NCBI RefSeq assembly: GCF_024706985.1 | Contig: NZ_JAMCCX010000007.1 | Span: forward strand, 37,861 to 101,860 | Origin: Alicyclobacillus sp. SP_1 | GTDB lineage: Bacteria; Bacillota; Bacilli; Alicyclobacillales; Alicyclobacillaceae | DNA: 64,000 nucleotides | Direction: 5' to 3' | Part shown: one piece after another, positions 17,881-26,280 of the stretch | Layout: each line of letters opens with the position of its first letter | Position numbering within the stretch: position 1 is the stretch's first letter | The notes under the pieces: generated by a model | The model's input: the letters and a program-made list of their open reading frames with translations, nothing else | What the model was told of the DNA's origin: nothing | The model's database searches: none | Translations under genes and position numbers: made by a program

Positions 17881-18944
17881 GACAGTTCCTCCACGGACGC
17901 CTGATTGATACTCGCCACGTATCCGGCCAACAGTCGACCGCAGTCGACGATGTCGTTGTAACTTCCCGTTTCAACGGATGTGTGCATGTAGCGGATTGCA
18001 ATCCCTACCAATCCTGAAGCGATGCCTGATTGAGTAATTTGGAATGCACGTGCATCTGTCCCTGTTGGACCCTGTGAGAGTTCCAATTGGTACGGGATGC
18101 GCAATTGAGTCGCCGTCGCTTGCAGACCCTTAAAGACTTTCGGATGAATGTTGGGTCCAAAACAGACTGCGGGCCCCTTGCCTATTTTGTAACTTTCGTC
18201 TGGCGCCTGCCCTGGCATATCCGCAAAAGTGACATCGATTGCAATCGCGATATCCGGACGGAGTCCATAAGCGGCAGTCTGTGCTCCACGCACACCCACT
18301 TCTTCTTGAACCGTTGCAACGGCTAAGACATCAGCTGAATGGTGATAGCTTTTGAGCGCTTTGAGACATTCGAGGATGACTGCGACGCTGGTGCGGTTAT
18401 CGAGCGCCTTGCCGCTAATTCGGTCATTTAACAAATCCATCGTCTGTCGATAGAGCGTGACGCGAGACCCTACATCCACCAGTTTTCGAACGCGATCCTC
18501 CGGCATGGCGACATCGATGAACAAATCCGTCAAGGGTGCGGCTTGGCTTCGCTCCTCCGGTGTTGTCAGGTGGGGAGGTTTGGACCCGACGATACCGTGA
18601 AGCTGCTCGTGCCCATGCACGATGACTTCTTGGCCAACGAGTGTCCGCGCATCAAATCCACCCGACTGCCATACTCGTAAAAACCCGCCTTTATCCACTT
18701 TGGTCACAACTAATGCAATCTCGTCCATATGCGCTGACAACATAACTCTCGGGCGCACTCCGGCTCCTTCCCCACTCACCGTTGCGATCACGTTGCCGAG
18801 GGTATCTCGCTGAACATCCGGGGTATATGTACGAAATGCACTTTCTGCGATGCCGGCGATGTCCTGCTCAAAACCAGGTCCACCGTGTCCCTGCAACATT
18901 GATTTTAAGGTTTCTAAATGGTTTTCCACGGTTGCGACACTCAC
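17871..18944 (-). CDS. M42 family metallo-aminopeptidase (TET type)
   Basis: First of three tandem M42 genes. The full ligand set is present: LSAHMDEIALV, GKALDNRTS, VQEEVGVRGAQTAAY, IAIDVTF and AIRYMHTSVETG; 357 residues. The GTG at 18944 follows GAGAGGA closely; a start five codons later is possible. It begins 11 bases after the pseudouridine synthase stop. Cotranscription with the aromatic operon is suggested by spacing alone and may be only positional. Confidence 0.92.
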   Translation of the reverse strand: MSVATVENHLETLKSMLQGHGGPGFEQDIAGIAESAFRTYTPDVQRDTLGNVIATVSGEGAGVRPRVMLSAHMDEIALVVTKVDKGGFLRVWQSGGFDARTLVGQEVIVHGHEQLHGIVGSKPPHLTTPEERSQAAPLTDLFIDVAMPEDRVRKLVDVGSRVTLYRQTMDLLNDRISGKALDNRTSVAVILECLKALKSYHHSADVLAVATVQEEVGVRGAQTAAYGLRPDIAIAIDVTFADMPGQAPDESYKIGKGPAVCFGPNIHPKVFKGLQATATQLRIPYQLELSQGPTGTDARAFQITQSGIASGLVGIAIRYMHTSVETGSYNDIVDCGRLLAGYVASINQASVEELSCY

Positions 18945-18955
18945 TCCTCTCTACT

Positions 18956-19960
18956 TCATTCCTCTACTGTAGCATTGCCGCAGAAGAATTCGCAATTGAC
19001 TAAGTTACAGTCCGTCTGATGACCGCCAAGCATTTCCCACAGTTCCAACATCTCCGGTCGAAGTGGTGACTCTACGCAGACCGGATGTTGCTCGATTGGA
19101 GTCGAAAAGGAGAGACGAAACGCATGCAACTGTTGGCCATTCGCCATGTGCGCGTAAGTCGCTGCATCGCGTGGGGCGTTGCCATAGAGTTGGTACGTGT
19201 AGTCTGTGTCTCCGATGAGTGGCAATCCCACACTTGCGAGGTGAATGCGAATTTGATGCGTTCTGCCCGTTTCTAGTGACAATTGAACAACGGCTGCACG
19301 GGCCGTTCGAGCCAGTACTCGGTAGTGCGTGACCGCTGTCTGCCCGCCAGTTTCAACAAGCACGCGACGCGAGGGCTTCGATTCGTCCCCGGCAATGGAC
19401 GACTGAATGGTCTGCCAAGTTCCGTCGGTTCCACGCGTATCTGGCGCGTAGCAAAGCGCCAGATACTCGCGGTGAAGAGCATGTCTGCGGACCAATCGGT
19501 CGTACAAATGGTGCACATACGCATGTTTGGCGAACAGCAGTAGTCCCGAGGTGTCGCGGTCCAACCGATGGATACAGTGTGGCACGAGGCCATCAGGCTC
19601 CAAGTAAGCTCGGACTCCCGCCAATAAGGAGCCTCGTCGTTCCCGTGCTGTGGGGTGCGTCAGAACGCCTGGAGGCTTGTTGACCATGACAACACCAGAA
19701 TCTTCATAACAGACCTCCAGATTCATGGACTCTGGGGCAATATCGCTTGTCTCTTCGGGGAGTAGGACCGTGAGAACATCCCCGTGCGTGACCCGTCTGT
19801 ACAGTCGGTCAACAAGCACCCCGTTTCGAAGAACACCATCGGTTTGTTTGAGCGTCCGAATCATTCTTTGCGACATTTTTAGATGAGAGCGCAAAATGTG
19901 TTCCACTGTGCCTCCATCAAGATTATCTGGGACCGTAAATTCCAAGGTGAAAATATGCAT
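18956..19960 (-). CDS. RluA family pseudouridine synthase
   Basis: Isomerises uridine to pseudouridine in rRNA or tRNA. An S4-like N-terminal RNA-binding segment (about residues 10-75) is followed by the catalytic domain with VNKPPGVLTHPT, the HRLDRDTSGLLLFAK motif containing the catalytic Asp, and LETGRTHQIRIHLASVG. The 334-residue length fits RluD/YlyB-type enzymes. The start at 19960 follows AAAGGTGGCGC. The exact target base cannot be told. It follows tRNA-Gly and that gene's terminator on the same strand. Confidence 0.92.
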   Translation of the reverse strand: MHIFTLEFTVPDNLDGGTVEHILRSHLKMSQRMIRTLKQTDGVLRNGVLVDRLYRRVTHGDVLTVLLPEETSDIAPESMNLEVCYEDSGVVMVNKPPGVLTHPTARERRGSLLAGVRAYLEPDGLVPHCIHRLDRDTSGLLLFAKHAYVHHLYDRLVRRHALHREYLALCYAPDTRGTDGTWQTIQSSIAGDESKPSRRVLVETGGQTAVTHYRVLARTARAAVVQLSLETGRTHQIRIHLASVGLPLIGDTDYTYQLYGNAPRDAATYAHMANGQQLHAFRLSFSTPIEQHPVCVESPLRPEMLELWEMLGGHQTDCNLVNCEFFCGNATVEE

Positions 19961-20013
19961 GCGCCACCTTTGATATAGAGGAGTCGACATCCTTTGCGGC
20001 ACGGCTAAGCTTC

Positions 20014-20047
20014 ATAAAAAAGGAGCGCAGAGTAGTCTCTGTGCTCC
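20014..20047 (-). terminator. Intrinsic terminator of tRNA-Gly
   Basis: Minus-strand arms GGAGCACAGAG and CTCTGCGCTCC (20047-20037 and 20032-20022), with a four-base loop and one mismatch, followed by TTTTTTAT. It lies 35 bases after the tRNA. Confidence 0.88.
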
Positions 20048-20081
20048 CGTATCGACAGAACTCTGTCGCTCGTCTATGTTT

Positions 20082-20157
20082 TGGAGCGGATGACGGGGCT
20101 CGAACCCGCAACATTCAGCTTGGGAAGCTGACGCTCTGCCAATTGAACTACATCCGC
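20082..20157 (-). tRNA. tRNA-Gly (anticodon CCC)
   Basis: A complete cloverleaf reads on the minus strand. The acceptor stem is GCGGATG/CATCCGC and the D arm contains AATTGGCA. The anticodon stem TCAGC/GCTGA has the loop TTCCCAA. The T arm has TTCGAGC, the discriminator is T, and CCA is encoded. The nearby element did not integrate in this tRNA. Confidence 0.95.
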
Positions 20158-20362
20158 AGGTATCTGCAGTCATTATACAACATTTTGAGGGCACATCCAA
20201 CTCTCGCGAACGTCTGACAAAAATAATTGCGGATGGCGACGTTCTCAACTTCTCATTCCCCGAGGGCCACGCCCATTTCTGAACTGTACCAGGCGGATGC
20301 CAAGCCACCAATTTTATTGAGAACGTAGACTGAGGTATTCCTTTGGAAAGGAGGAAGTTTCC

Positions 20363-20707
20363 TTGTGCACCTACGGACAGTGCTACCAATCTCTTGGTAA
20401 ATGGGTACAGTTTCAAACAAAGTGGGGCGTTCATCGTGGAATTGTTCAACAGGTCACACCCCAAGGCGTATTGATGCGCGTCCCCCGACAGTACGCTCCG
20501 TCTGGACTTGCTTCCTACGCAGCCGATGCCACGGATGCCGAGAGCGAGCGACTCGATGCGGCTTTAGTTGCCTACGGATATGGCCCTGGGCCTGTCTACG
20601 CCGGCAACGGCGCCTATCGACCATACGGCAATGGCCGAGCATGGGGATATCCCGGCTATGGAGCTTACTACGCTGGATGGTGGTGGTGGTGGCTCGCGTT
20701 CGCATGA
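20363..20707 (+). pseudogene. Host gene for a Trp-rich-tailed small protein, 3' end replaced by the element
   Basis: A 114-residue product begins at GTG behind AAAGGAGGAAG. It starts MCTYGQCYQ and has a KWVQFQTKWGVHRGIVQQV segment, a Gly/Tyr-rich middle and five consecutive Trp near the end. I do not recognise a function; a spore- or surface-related role is only a guess. The stop at 20705-20707 is created by the element. Joining this gene at the 12-bp repeat to the sequence right of 38,697 keeps the frame open for nine more residues, with the ending WIFWLAFLW and TAG at 38,723-38,725. The native protein would be 123 residues, so the insertion removes the hydrophobic Trp-rich tail. Confidence 0.85.
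20695..20706. repeat. attL core, CGCGTTCGCATG
   Basis: Left copy of the 12-bp direct repeat bounding the element, lying in the last codons of the interrupted host gene. The frame reads Leu-Ala-Phe-Ala into the repeat and stops one base after it. Confidence 0.85.
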
Positions 20708-20914
20708 CGTACAAAAAGCATAAACGCATAACCTCTGGGGTGCGCCCTGGCCCAGGTGTGGACTGTGCAGCATGCACATGCTATATTGTGCACAGAAGGT
20801 CCTTGGAGGTGATTTCCGGTGCATCGGAGCATAAAGATAAGAGGCAGTATGCGCACGCGCGGGAGTGGACAGAGTAAATGGGAAGGCAACCTATGGCGAG
20901 GCGGTGGTGCCGTT

Positions 20915-21124
20915 ATGCAGTATCCGGTGGTACTCCACCAGGACGACGTCGGAGGGTATGTGGTCGAGTGCCCGATCATTCCCGGCTGCATCTCTGAAGG
21001 AGAGACCGTGGACGAAGCGCTCTCAAACATTCAAGAGGCGATTGAGGGCCTTTTGGAAGTGCGCAGGCAACAGGGTCTGCCGGACACCCTTGAATGGAAG
21101 TACGTGGATGTGAAGCATGCCTGA
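20915..21124 (+). CDS. hicB: HicB family antitoxin
   Basis: A 69-residue antitoxin with the HicB partial RNase-H-like fold: MQYPVVLHQDDVGGYVVECPIIPGC is followed by a GETVDEALSNIQEAIE helix. It neutralises HicA, and such pairs stabilise mobile elements. The ATG at 20915 follows GAGGCGG; the frame is open further upstream but lacks a ribosome site. It overlaps hicA by eight bases. Here the antitoxin precedes the toxin, the reverse of the common E. coli order. The pair is the first cargo inside the left att site. Confidence 0.9.
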   Translation: MQYPVVLHQDDVGGYVVECPIIPGCISEGETVDEALSNIQEAIEGLLEVRRQQGLPDTLEWKYVDVKHA

Positions 21125-21347
21125 GTTGCCTCGGATGTCCGGAAAGGCCGTGGTGGCGGTGCTCACACGCCACGGTTGGACGGTCGCACGCATCAGCGGC
21201 TCTCATTATATCCTTCACAAACCGGGCCACGATCCGTTCTCGGTCCCAGTGCATGCAAACCGAGATCTGAAAGTAGGCACGCTGCGGTCCATCCTGAAGA
21301 GTACCGGCTTGTCCGTCGCTGAATTTGTCGAGATGCTTGGCAAATAA
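21117..21347 (+). CDS. hicA: HicA family mRNA interferase toxin
   Basis: A 76-residue double-stranded-RNA-binding-like toxin that cleaves mRNA. SGKAVVAVLTRHGW, the ISGSHYILHK motif with the catalytic His, and the C-terminal DLKVGTLRSILKSTGLS are the full family signature. It overlaps hicB by eight bases, so the two are made together, and it probably stabilises the prophage in the lineage. It converges on the acyltransferase gene, whose stop is 22 bases away. Confidence 0.93.
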   Translation: MPELPRMSGKAVVAVLTRHGWTVARISGSHYILHKPGHDPFSVPVHANRDLKVGTLRSILKSTGLSVAEFVEMLGK

Positions 21348-21369
21348 CTGGTCCATACGCTCTAAGATC

Positions 21370-22551
21370 TCACCCCCCTTCCCTCTGATTGGCCGCCTCA
21401 GGAGTTATGGCTTCACTGCTGGGCGCTCCTCGGATCTGCCGGGACCTCCCCGTAGCTGGCCGCTCCACTGAGCGCCAAAACACGTAGGCCCCCAGCACCA
21501 CGCACCCGTACATAAGCGTTAGCAGCAGCACGGTCGGCATCTTCCCCCAGAGCAGGTAGAGAAGAGAGAATGCGATAGGGAAATGCACCAAGTACAGACT
21601 ATAGGAAATGCGCCCGAGAAACCGAACAGGGGGACTCGTTAACAAGCCCATGTCGCGTCCACTCATCCCCCATATGAGGAGCAGGATCGATCCCAGCAAG
21701 GCGGAGAGACAAGCAGAGGTCCGAGCGTCGATGACCCAATTGCCCGGGATCCAGTCCCATTGCCACCCCACCGCAAAGAGGCCCCCTATGAGACACGCCC
21801 TACTCCATCCTCTGCTCAGATGCTGTAACTGAGCGCGATGACCGGCCAGCCAAATGCCCACCGTAAACGCAATCGCGTACAGCAATGTGTCGGCCCAATT
21901 GTTCAGATGCTTCGTCGGAAAGAGGAGATCTAAAACATACGCCGCAAGGACGGCACCAAGGAACCATGTCCCCCTCGAATAGGCAGATGCCCGCCGCGCG
22001 ACCCAAAAGAGGACCGGGAAAAGGAGGGAGAGGCGTGCCTCAAAGGTGAGGGACCAGAAGACGGGATTCACTTGGTTGTACCGAAACGGATCTACCAAGA
22101 GCAAGGTATTGACCGTTTGCCCCCACGACAGTGGGACCCGCCAAAACTGGCTCCCCCAGGCTGATATCCCTGCGGAGGGCGGCACATGGAACCGATTCAC
22201 GGCAAGGGCCAGCAGCACGGCAGCCGAGAATGGGATGTAGAGTCTCCAGAATCTCCGTCTGAGGAAGACCCAGTAGCGATTCTCTCTCTCCCAAGCTAGG
22301 GACAGGACAAAGCCGGAGAGGCAGAAGAACAAGATAACCGCCTGGCGGCCATCCGACAGGAGGGTGAAGGGCCACCACTTGAGCGCTTTTTCGCCCCACG
22401 TCCTGGCCGCGCCATAGAAAAACGGAAAAGCACCAAAGACGTGCATATTGAGCACCGCCAAGGACGCCAGCCCTCTGAGTCCATCAAGGGCGGCATAACG
22501 AACCGGCTGAGCCTGGGTCTGTGTCGTGCCGCCGGGCGTTGTAGTGCTCAC
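21370..22551 (-). CDS. Acyltransferase family 3 (OafA/YrhL-type) membrane protein
   Basis: A 393-residue polytopic O-acyltransferase that moves acyl groups from cytoplasmic CoA to extracytoplasmic sugars. The ALDGLRGLASLAVLNMHVF motif with the essential His, FCLSGFVLS and ~10 hydrophobic segments are visible. The GTG start overlaps the DPMS-GtrA stop by four bases. It is the last gene of the long structural operon, so it probably decorates glycans made by the two preceding glycosyltransferases, on the virion or on the host surface. Phage acyltransferases of this class convert O-antigens in Gram-negative hosts; the substrate here is unknown. Confidence 0.88.
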   Translation of the reverse strand: MSTTTPGGTTQTQAQPVRYAALDGLRGLASLAVLNMHVFGAFPFFYGAARTWGEKALKWWPFTLLSDGRQAVILFFCLSGFVLSLAWERENRYWVFLRRRFWRLYIPFSAAVLLALAVNRFHVPPSAGISAWGSQFWRVPLSWGQTVNTLLLVDPFRYNQVNPVFWSLTFEARLSLLFPVLFWVARRASAYSRGTWFLGAVLAAYVLDLLFPTKHLNNWADTLLYAIAFTVGIWLAGHRAQLQHLSRGWSRACLIGGLFAVGWQWDWIPGNWVIDARTSACLSALLGSILLLIWGMSGRDMGLLTSPPVRFLGRISYSLYLVHFPIAFSLLYLLWGKMPTVLLLTLMYGCVVLGAYVFWRSVERPATGRSRQIRGAPSSEAITPEAANQREGG

Positions 22552-23642
22552 GCAGACCTCGTCCCCCTTGGCACCCGCGGGCGGAAGGTTAAGCGCTTAT
22601 GCGCCTGAAAAGTCCAGACCGAGGTCACTCCTATCCCCACCGCTTGCCCAAGGATGGGGAGGATCCCGAGGTCTCTTAGAGAGAGCATGACGAAGGCCGT
22701 GGATCCCAGTCCGAGGAGGGCCACCAGCACGTACACCAACAACCGGGACCAATAGGGCAGTCTCGGAGAGCCTATGTCCGACCAGGTCCAGCCGTTGTTG
22801 GTGAGAAAGTTAAACACCAGAGCGGCCCACCCTGCTCCCAGGGAGGCTCCCAGGGCGGGAATCCCCGCTCCCAGCAGCGCCTGCATCACCACCACATTCA
22901 CCCCGGCCCCTAACGCACCCACAAAGGCGTACCGTGCCCCTTTTCGCAGCAAAAAGAGACGCGCCAGATGGAGGCCGAATTGCATAAACACCCGTCCCGA
23001 GAACTTGGACACTCCCTCCTGCCGACACCCGAAACCATAGGGCGCCATGGACACACGGAGCGCGGGGCGACGACAGAGGATCTCCAACAAAATCTTGAAA
23101 CCGACAGGCCGCAGATCGGAGATGTCTCCTATGGCTGACGCGCGGCAAGCAAAGTAGCCGGACATGGGATCAGGTGTCTTACGAGCGCCCGGGAGGAGCC
23201 AATGCGCCACATGCGTCGCGCTGTCGGACATCCGGGCCCGGAGGAGCGACGAAAAACCCGATGTGGGCAGCACCTGAGCCCTTGCCCCTACGCATAGGTC
23301 ATCCCCTCGCCGCAGCGCATCCAAGAGATAAGGGATGAGTTCGGGCGGGTGCTGTAAGTCGCCGTCCATGACGATGAGATACTCGCCCTTGGCCGCTTGA
23401 ACACCTTCCAGCACGGCCCCTGCCAACCCGCTCCGTGATGTCTGGGGGAGCACCCGCACGCCTGGGACGGTTTGGCTGAGGTGGGAGAGCACCGCCAGAG
23501 AACGCGGGTCGGAGGACGCATCCACAAAGATGATTTCATAGTCCTCCTCCCCACAAACCGAAGTCACCCGCGCCGTCAAGGCATGGGGATTGCTCCCTTC
23601 ATTGCGCGTGGGCACAATCACACTAATCGTCCGATTCATCAT
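22548..23642 (-). CDS. Polyprenyl-phosphate hexose synthase (DPMS-type GT2) fused to GtrA membrane domain
   Basis: Residues ~1-215 are a GT2 domain of the dolichol-phosphate mannose synthase class: ISVIVPTRNEG, DGDLQHPPELIP, and a GYFACRAS segment. Residues ~230-355 are a four-helix GtrA domain, beginning at RYAFVGALGAGVNVVV and ending in TSVWTFQAHKRLTF. The enzyme would make polyprenyl-phosphate-linked sugar, and the GtrA part may flip or retain it. The start at 23642 follows AAGGAG and lies 20 bases inside the FnIII gene. It supplies the donor for the GT-C enzyme encoded two genes upstream, so the pathway is encoded as a unit. Confidence 0.87.
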   Translation of the reverse strand: MMNRTISVIVPTRNEGSNPHALTARVTSVCGEEDYEIIFVDASSDPRSLAVLSHLSQTVPGVRVLPQTSRSGLAGAVLEGVQAAKGEYLIVMDGDLQHPPELIPYLLDALRRGDDLCVGARAQVLPTSGFSSLLRARMSDSATHVAHWLLPGARKTPDPMSGYFACRASAIGDISDLRPVGFKILLEILCRRPALRVSMAPYGFGCRQEGVSKFSGRVFMQFGLHLARLFLLRKGARYAFVGALGAGVNVVVMQALLGAGIPALGASLGAGWAALVFNFLTNNGWTWSDIGSPRLPYWSRLLVYVLVALLGLGSTAFVMLSLRDLGILPILGQAVGIGVTSVWTFQAHKRLTFRPRVPRGTRSA

Positions 23643-24798
23643 AATGGCGCTCCTTTTCTTGGTAAGTTGGAATGGGACGCGCGACGTCTGACTCCAGGAA
23701 GGATCGGGCATACGGCGCGTCCCCCCTATCGGGCCGTGCATCCCAGTCCGAGGTGTTGTCGACGTAGTCGGGTCCTTCCCCTGCGGGATGTCGGAAAAGA
23801 TATTGCAACAACCTGTAGAGCCAACGCCCAACGTAGAAAGCGAGGAGGAGGAGCAAGAACCGGTAGACCGTCAGGACCAGTGAGCCGGAGGCTGCGATCA
23901 CCTGGGCGGGAGAAAAGGGGTTCTGGAAGCCCCCCACCCCGCCGACTGCTGCGGGAACGGTGCCTTGGAAACCGGGAGCTGACGCGACGACGGTGTAGAC
24001 GGTGTTCGGGTTGTAGGAGGGCACCGTATAAGTGGGCTGCGTCGAAGTCCCAACCTCTCGGCCGTTGGCATAGACCGTGTACGTGGTCCCATCAGGAGCG
24101 TTGGCAGGGGGGGACCAGGCAAGTGTCGCTCCTCCGTCCCCCATGGGATGCACAGTCAGCCCAGTCACAGGATCCATCGGTGTGAGGTGCGGCGTATAGG
24201 TGACGGCATAGGAGTCCGGACCTGCCCCGGCGTCATCAAGGGGTTGCACTCGCCATGTATACGTGGTTCCGGCTTGCAAGTTCCCCGCCACGTAATCTAA
24301 GGCGCTCGTTGGACTTCCTACGGCATTCCCATTCTGATACACCTGATAGTCGTTGGCCCCCGTGGAGGGAGGGCTCCAAGAGAGCGTCGCCGAATCATAG
24401 GTCTCGTTGGAAAGGGAGAGGGAAGACACTGGACCAGGGACCACCGGCGGCGACCCAGCTACGACTGAGTAAGCTAGGATAGTATTGCTTGCATTCCTGA
24501 CGTCCACATCGTTGCCCTGCAAGTCTCCGTTCTCGACTTGGAACGATCCTATCGCGTTGGGGTCGCTGTTGGAGGCGGGGTTGACTGCCGTACCTTCCAC
24601 AGTGCCAAACTCAAACCCTCCATAAAAGGTGAGGGTCTGTCCAGGGTCCGGAAGGTCCATGAAATGGAAAGTCCAACCTCCGCTCGACGTATAGGTTTCC
24701 CAAAAGGCAGGCTGTCCGGCTGCACGCGCGGTCAGAGGTGCACCGACGACCAACCCAAACACCATGGCACCTGCCAGGAATCGCAGGACTCGCTTCAT
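23623..24798 (-). CDS. Secreted, membrane-anchored protein with two fibronectin type III domains
   Basis: The 391 residues start with a signal peptide (cleavage expected after ARA, residue ~26). An N-terminal beta-rich region (~27-115) and two FnIII repeats follow; both repeats carry the ATLSWSPP/ATLAWSPP and YTV elements, near 119-206 and 211-292. One membrane segment (~308-331, LTVYRFLLLLLAFYVGRWLY) and a ~60-residue acidic cytoplasmic tail end the protein. The C-terminal anchor recalls filamentous-phage adsorption protein pIII, which is also anchored at its C-terminus; FnIII domains are common in phage adhesion proteins. It lies between the glycosyltransferase genes. A role in adsorption is inferred. 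Confidence 0.75.
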   Translation of the reverse strand: MKRVLRFLAGAMVFGLVVGAPLTARAAGQPAFWETYTSSGGWTFHFMDLPDPGQTLTFYGGFEFGTVEGTAVNPASNSDPNAIGSFQVENGDLQGNDVDVRNASNTILAYSVVAGSPPVVPGPVSSLSLSNETYDSATLSWSPPSTGANDYQVYQNGNAVGSPTSALDYVAGNLQAGTTYTWRVQPLDDAGAGPDSYAVTYTPHLTPMDPVTGLTVHPMGDGGATLAWSPPANAPDGTTYTVYANGREVGTSTQPTYTVPSYNPNTVYTVVASAPGFQGTVPAAVGGVGGFQNPFSPAQVIAASGSLVLTVYRFLLLLLAFYVGRWLYRLLQYLFRHPAGEGPDYVDNTSDWDARPDRGDAPYARSFLESDVARPIPTYQEKERHYDESDD

Positions 24799-24802
24799 AC
24801 CC

Positions 24803-25975
24803 TCACCCCCAAAAGTAACCCAACGCTAAAAAGAGAGTTAACGTGCCTAGAAGCCCACTCGACAGCGTGAGCCACACCATCCGCAATACCCGGGAGGCCC
24901 GGTCAAAAGCAGCACCGGCGACAAACCACAGCGGGATCATGGTGAGAGTAAAGCGGTCAAAGCTGAAAAAGTAATCGAGTATGGGGCGCGGGTGATAGGT
25001 GATGGATTCCAGACCATGCCCAGGGTCACAGAGGGGGATGGCTATCAGGGCGAGGGACATCCACCACCAGCCTTTAGGTAATCGACGATAGCCGTACACC
25101 AAGGCAAGGATCGCAAAGACGACCGAAACGGCTTCGAGGGCATAATATGCTTTGCCGTACCATCCATTGATGCTGAACAAATATGGAAGGCTCATGAACC
25201 CGTGGTAGAGCGTCATCCACGGCCACGCAAGATGCCGTCCCCACAAGGCTTCTACTTTGGAGAACAAGAAAGGATGCCCGAACGTGACCCATAGAAAACC
25301 TGCATAGGAGAGCAGCACCCCAGCCGGGACAGCGGTCCAAGCGAGTGCCCGGAGAGCGGGCCGACCGGACGCGCGCCAGTCTTGTACGAGGGCGAACAGA
25401 AACGGGATCAAGAGGACCACCCCTTCGTTTCGCACCGCGCAAGCGAACGCGGCGCCGAAAGCCGCCAGACCATACTTGCGTCGAGAAATCATATAAAGAC
25501 AAAGCAAAATACCGAAGGCGAATTCGGGCTCCGTATACGCGGAGCTGAGAAAGAAGGCCACGGGGCAAAGGGCCCAAACTAAGGCGGCCCCCCAGGCCGG
25601 TTTTCTACCAAACAGGGACCGGGCCATACGCTGGAACAGGTATAAGTCCGCAATGTAGAATCCGCTCGCCACGATAAGACCAGACGCCCCGGCGCTCAGC
25701 CCCGTCACGTCCATCAACCCCCGGATGAGGAGCGGATACCCAGGAAAAAAAGCGGTATCTTGGGGCCAGTACCCTGTCATGGCGATGGCCGCATACCAGG
25801 TTGAGTCGTCATGGATTTGGCTGCCGACCACCGCCTCATAAATTCCCCCGGACAGCGGGACATGGGCCACGGCCAACGCCAGGATAGCTCCTAGCGACAT
25901 CACGACGCGCGAGAGGGCGTAGATGCCGAGCGCAATCGTCCAATCTTGCATCCGCTCCGACACCTGGCCCTTCAT
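24803..25975 (-). CDS. GT-C membrane glycosyltransferase, PIG-V/Gpi18-like
   Basis: A 390-residue polytopic protein with ~10 membrane segments. The first external loop has the family pattern: an Asp pair (HDDSTWYAAIAMTGY) and then AFFPGYPLLIRGLM, typical of Gpi18/PIG-V mannosyltransferases, which use polyprenyl-phosphate sugars on the outer face of the membrane. The start at 25975 follows GAGGGGGGCGAGGG and overlaps the previous gene by four bases; the frame extends upstream without a ribosome site. With the DPMS-type enzyme encoded downstream it could O-glycosylate secreted proteins of this operon. The acceptor is not shown. Confidence 0.82.
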   Translation of the reverse strand: MKGQVSERMQDWTIALGIYALSRVVMSLGAILALAVAHVPLSGGIYEAVVGSQIHDDSTWYAAIAMTGYWPQDTAFFPGYPLLIRGLMDVTGLSAGASGLIVASGFYIADLYLFQRMARSLFGRKPAWGAALVWALCPVAFFLSSAYTEPEFAFGILLCLYMISRRKYGLAAFGAAFACAVRNEGVVLLIPFLFALVQDWRASGRPALRALAWTAVPAGVLLSYAGFLWVTFGHPFLFSKVEALWGRHLAWPWMTLYHGFMSLPYLFSINGWYGKAYYALEAVSVVFAILALVYGYRRLPKGWWWMSLALIAIPLCDPGHGLESITYHPRPILDYFFSFDRFTLTMIPLWFVAGAAFDRASRVLRMVWLTLSSGLLGTLTLFLALGYFWG

Positions 25976-26280
25976 CCCTCGCCCCCCTCTCGGCGAACTA
26001 ACCCGACACGGTCGCCCCACCTGCGAGCGAGATTCGGAGTGAAATCTTCGGGGCGCAGGGCATAATACACCTTCGCTCCGATCCGGAACCGATGGTCTGA
26101 GAGTTTGAGGCGCATATGCGCACTGAGAGCCTCCCTTGGGAGGCCTAAGCATCCAGTGATGTGGAGCAGTTGATGGGCCAAGCCCTCCATCTTCTCCGCA
26201 TGGTATTTGCGGAATTGCCGTGCGAGAGAGGCAGGAGGGATACTAGGAAAAAGATAAGCTAGGTTCGCCGGATGCTTCAT
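25972..26280 (-). CDS. Uncharacterised 102-residue basic protein
   Basis: Not recognised. The start at 26280 follows GAGGAGGAAGACG, and the gene overlaps the ATPase gene by ~38 bases. The protein is basic and helical in its first half (SLARQFRKYHAEKMEGLAHQLL), with no membrane segment, and ends GDRVGLVRREGGEG. It sits between the ATPase and the glycosyltransferase. DNA binding or an assembly role is possible but unsupported. Confidence 0.7.
   Translation of the reverse strand: MKHPANLAYLFPSIPPASLARQFRKYHAEKMEGLAHQLLHITGCLGLPREALSAHMRLKLSDHRFRIGAKVYYALRPEDFTPNLARRWGDRVGLVRREGGEG

Noticed and set aside
20082..20157. tRNA-Gly as the integration site of the element
   Set aside because: No tRNA-derived direct repeat was seen at the other end, and the 12-bp repeat inside the protein gene gives a restored reading frame. 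Serine integrases often use protein genes.
23472..24185. Long plus-strand readings opposite the glycosyltransferase and FnIII genes
   Set aside because: They are very rich in Arg and Pro, lack ribosome sites, and mirror GC-rich codons of well supported minus-strand genes.
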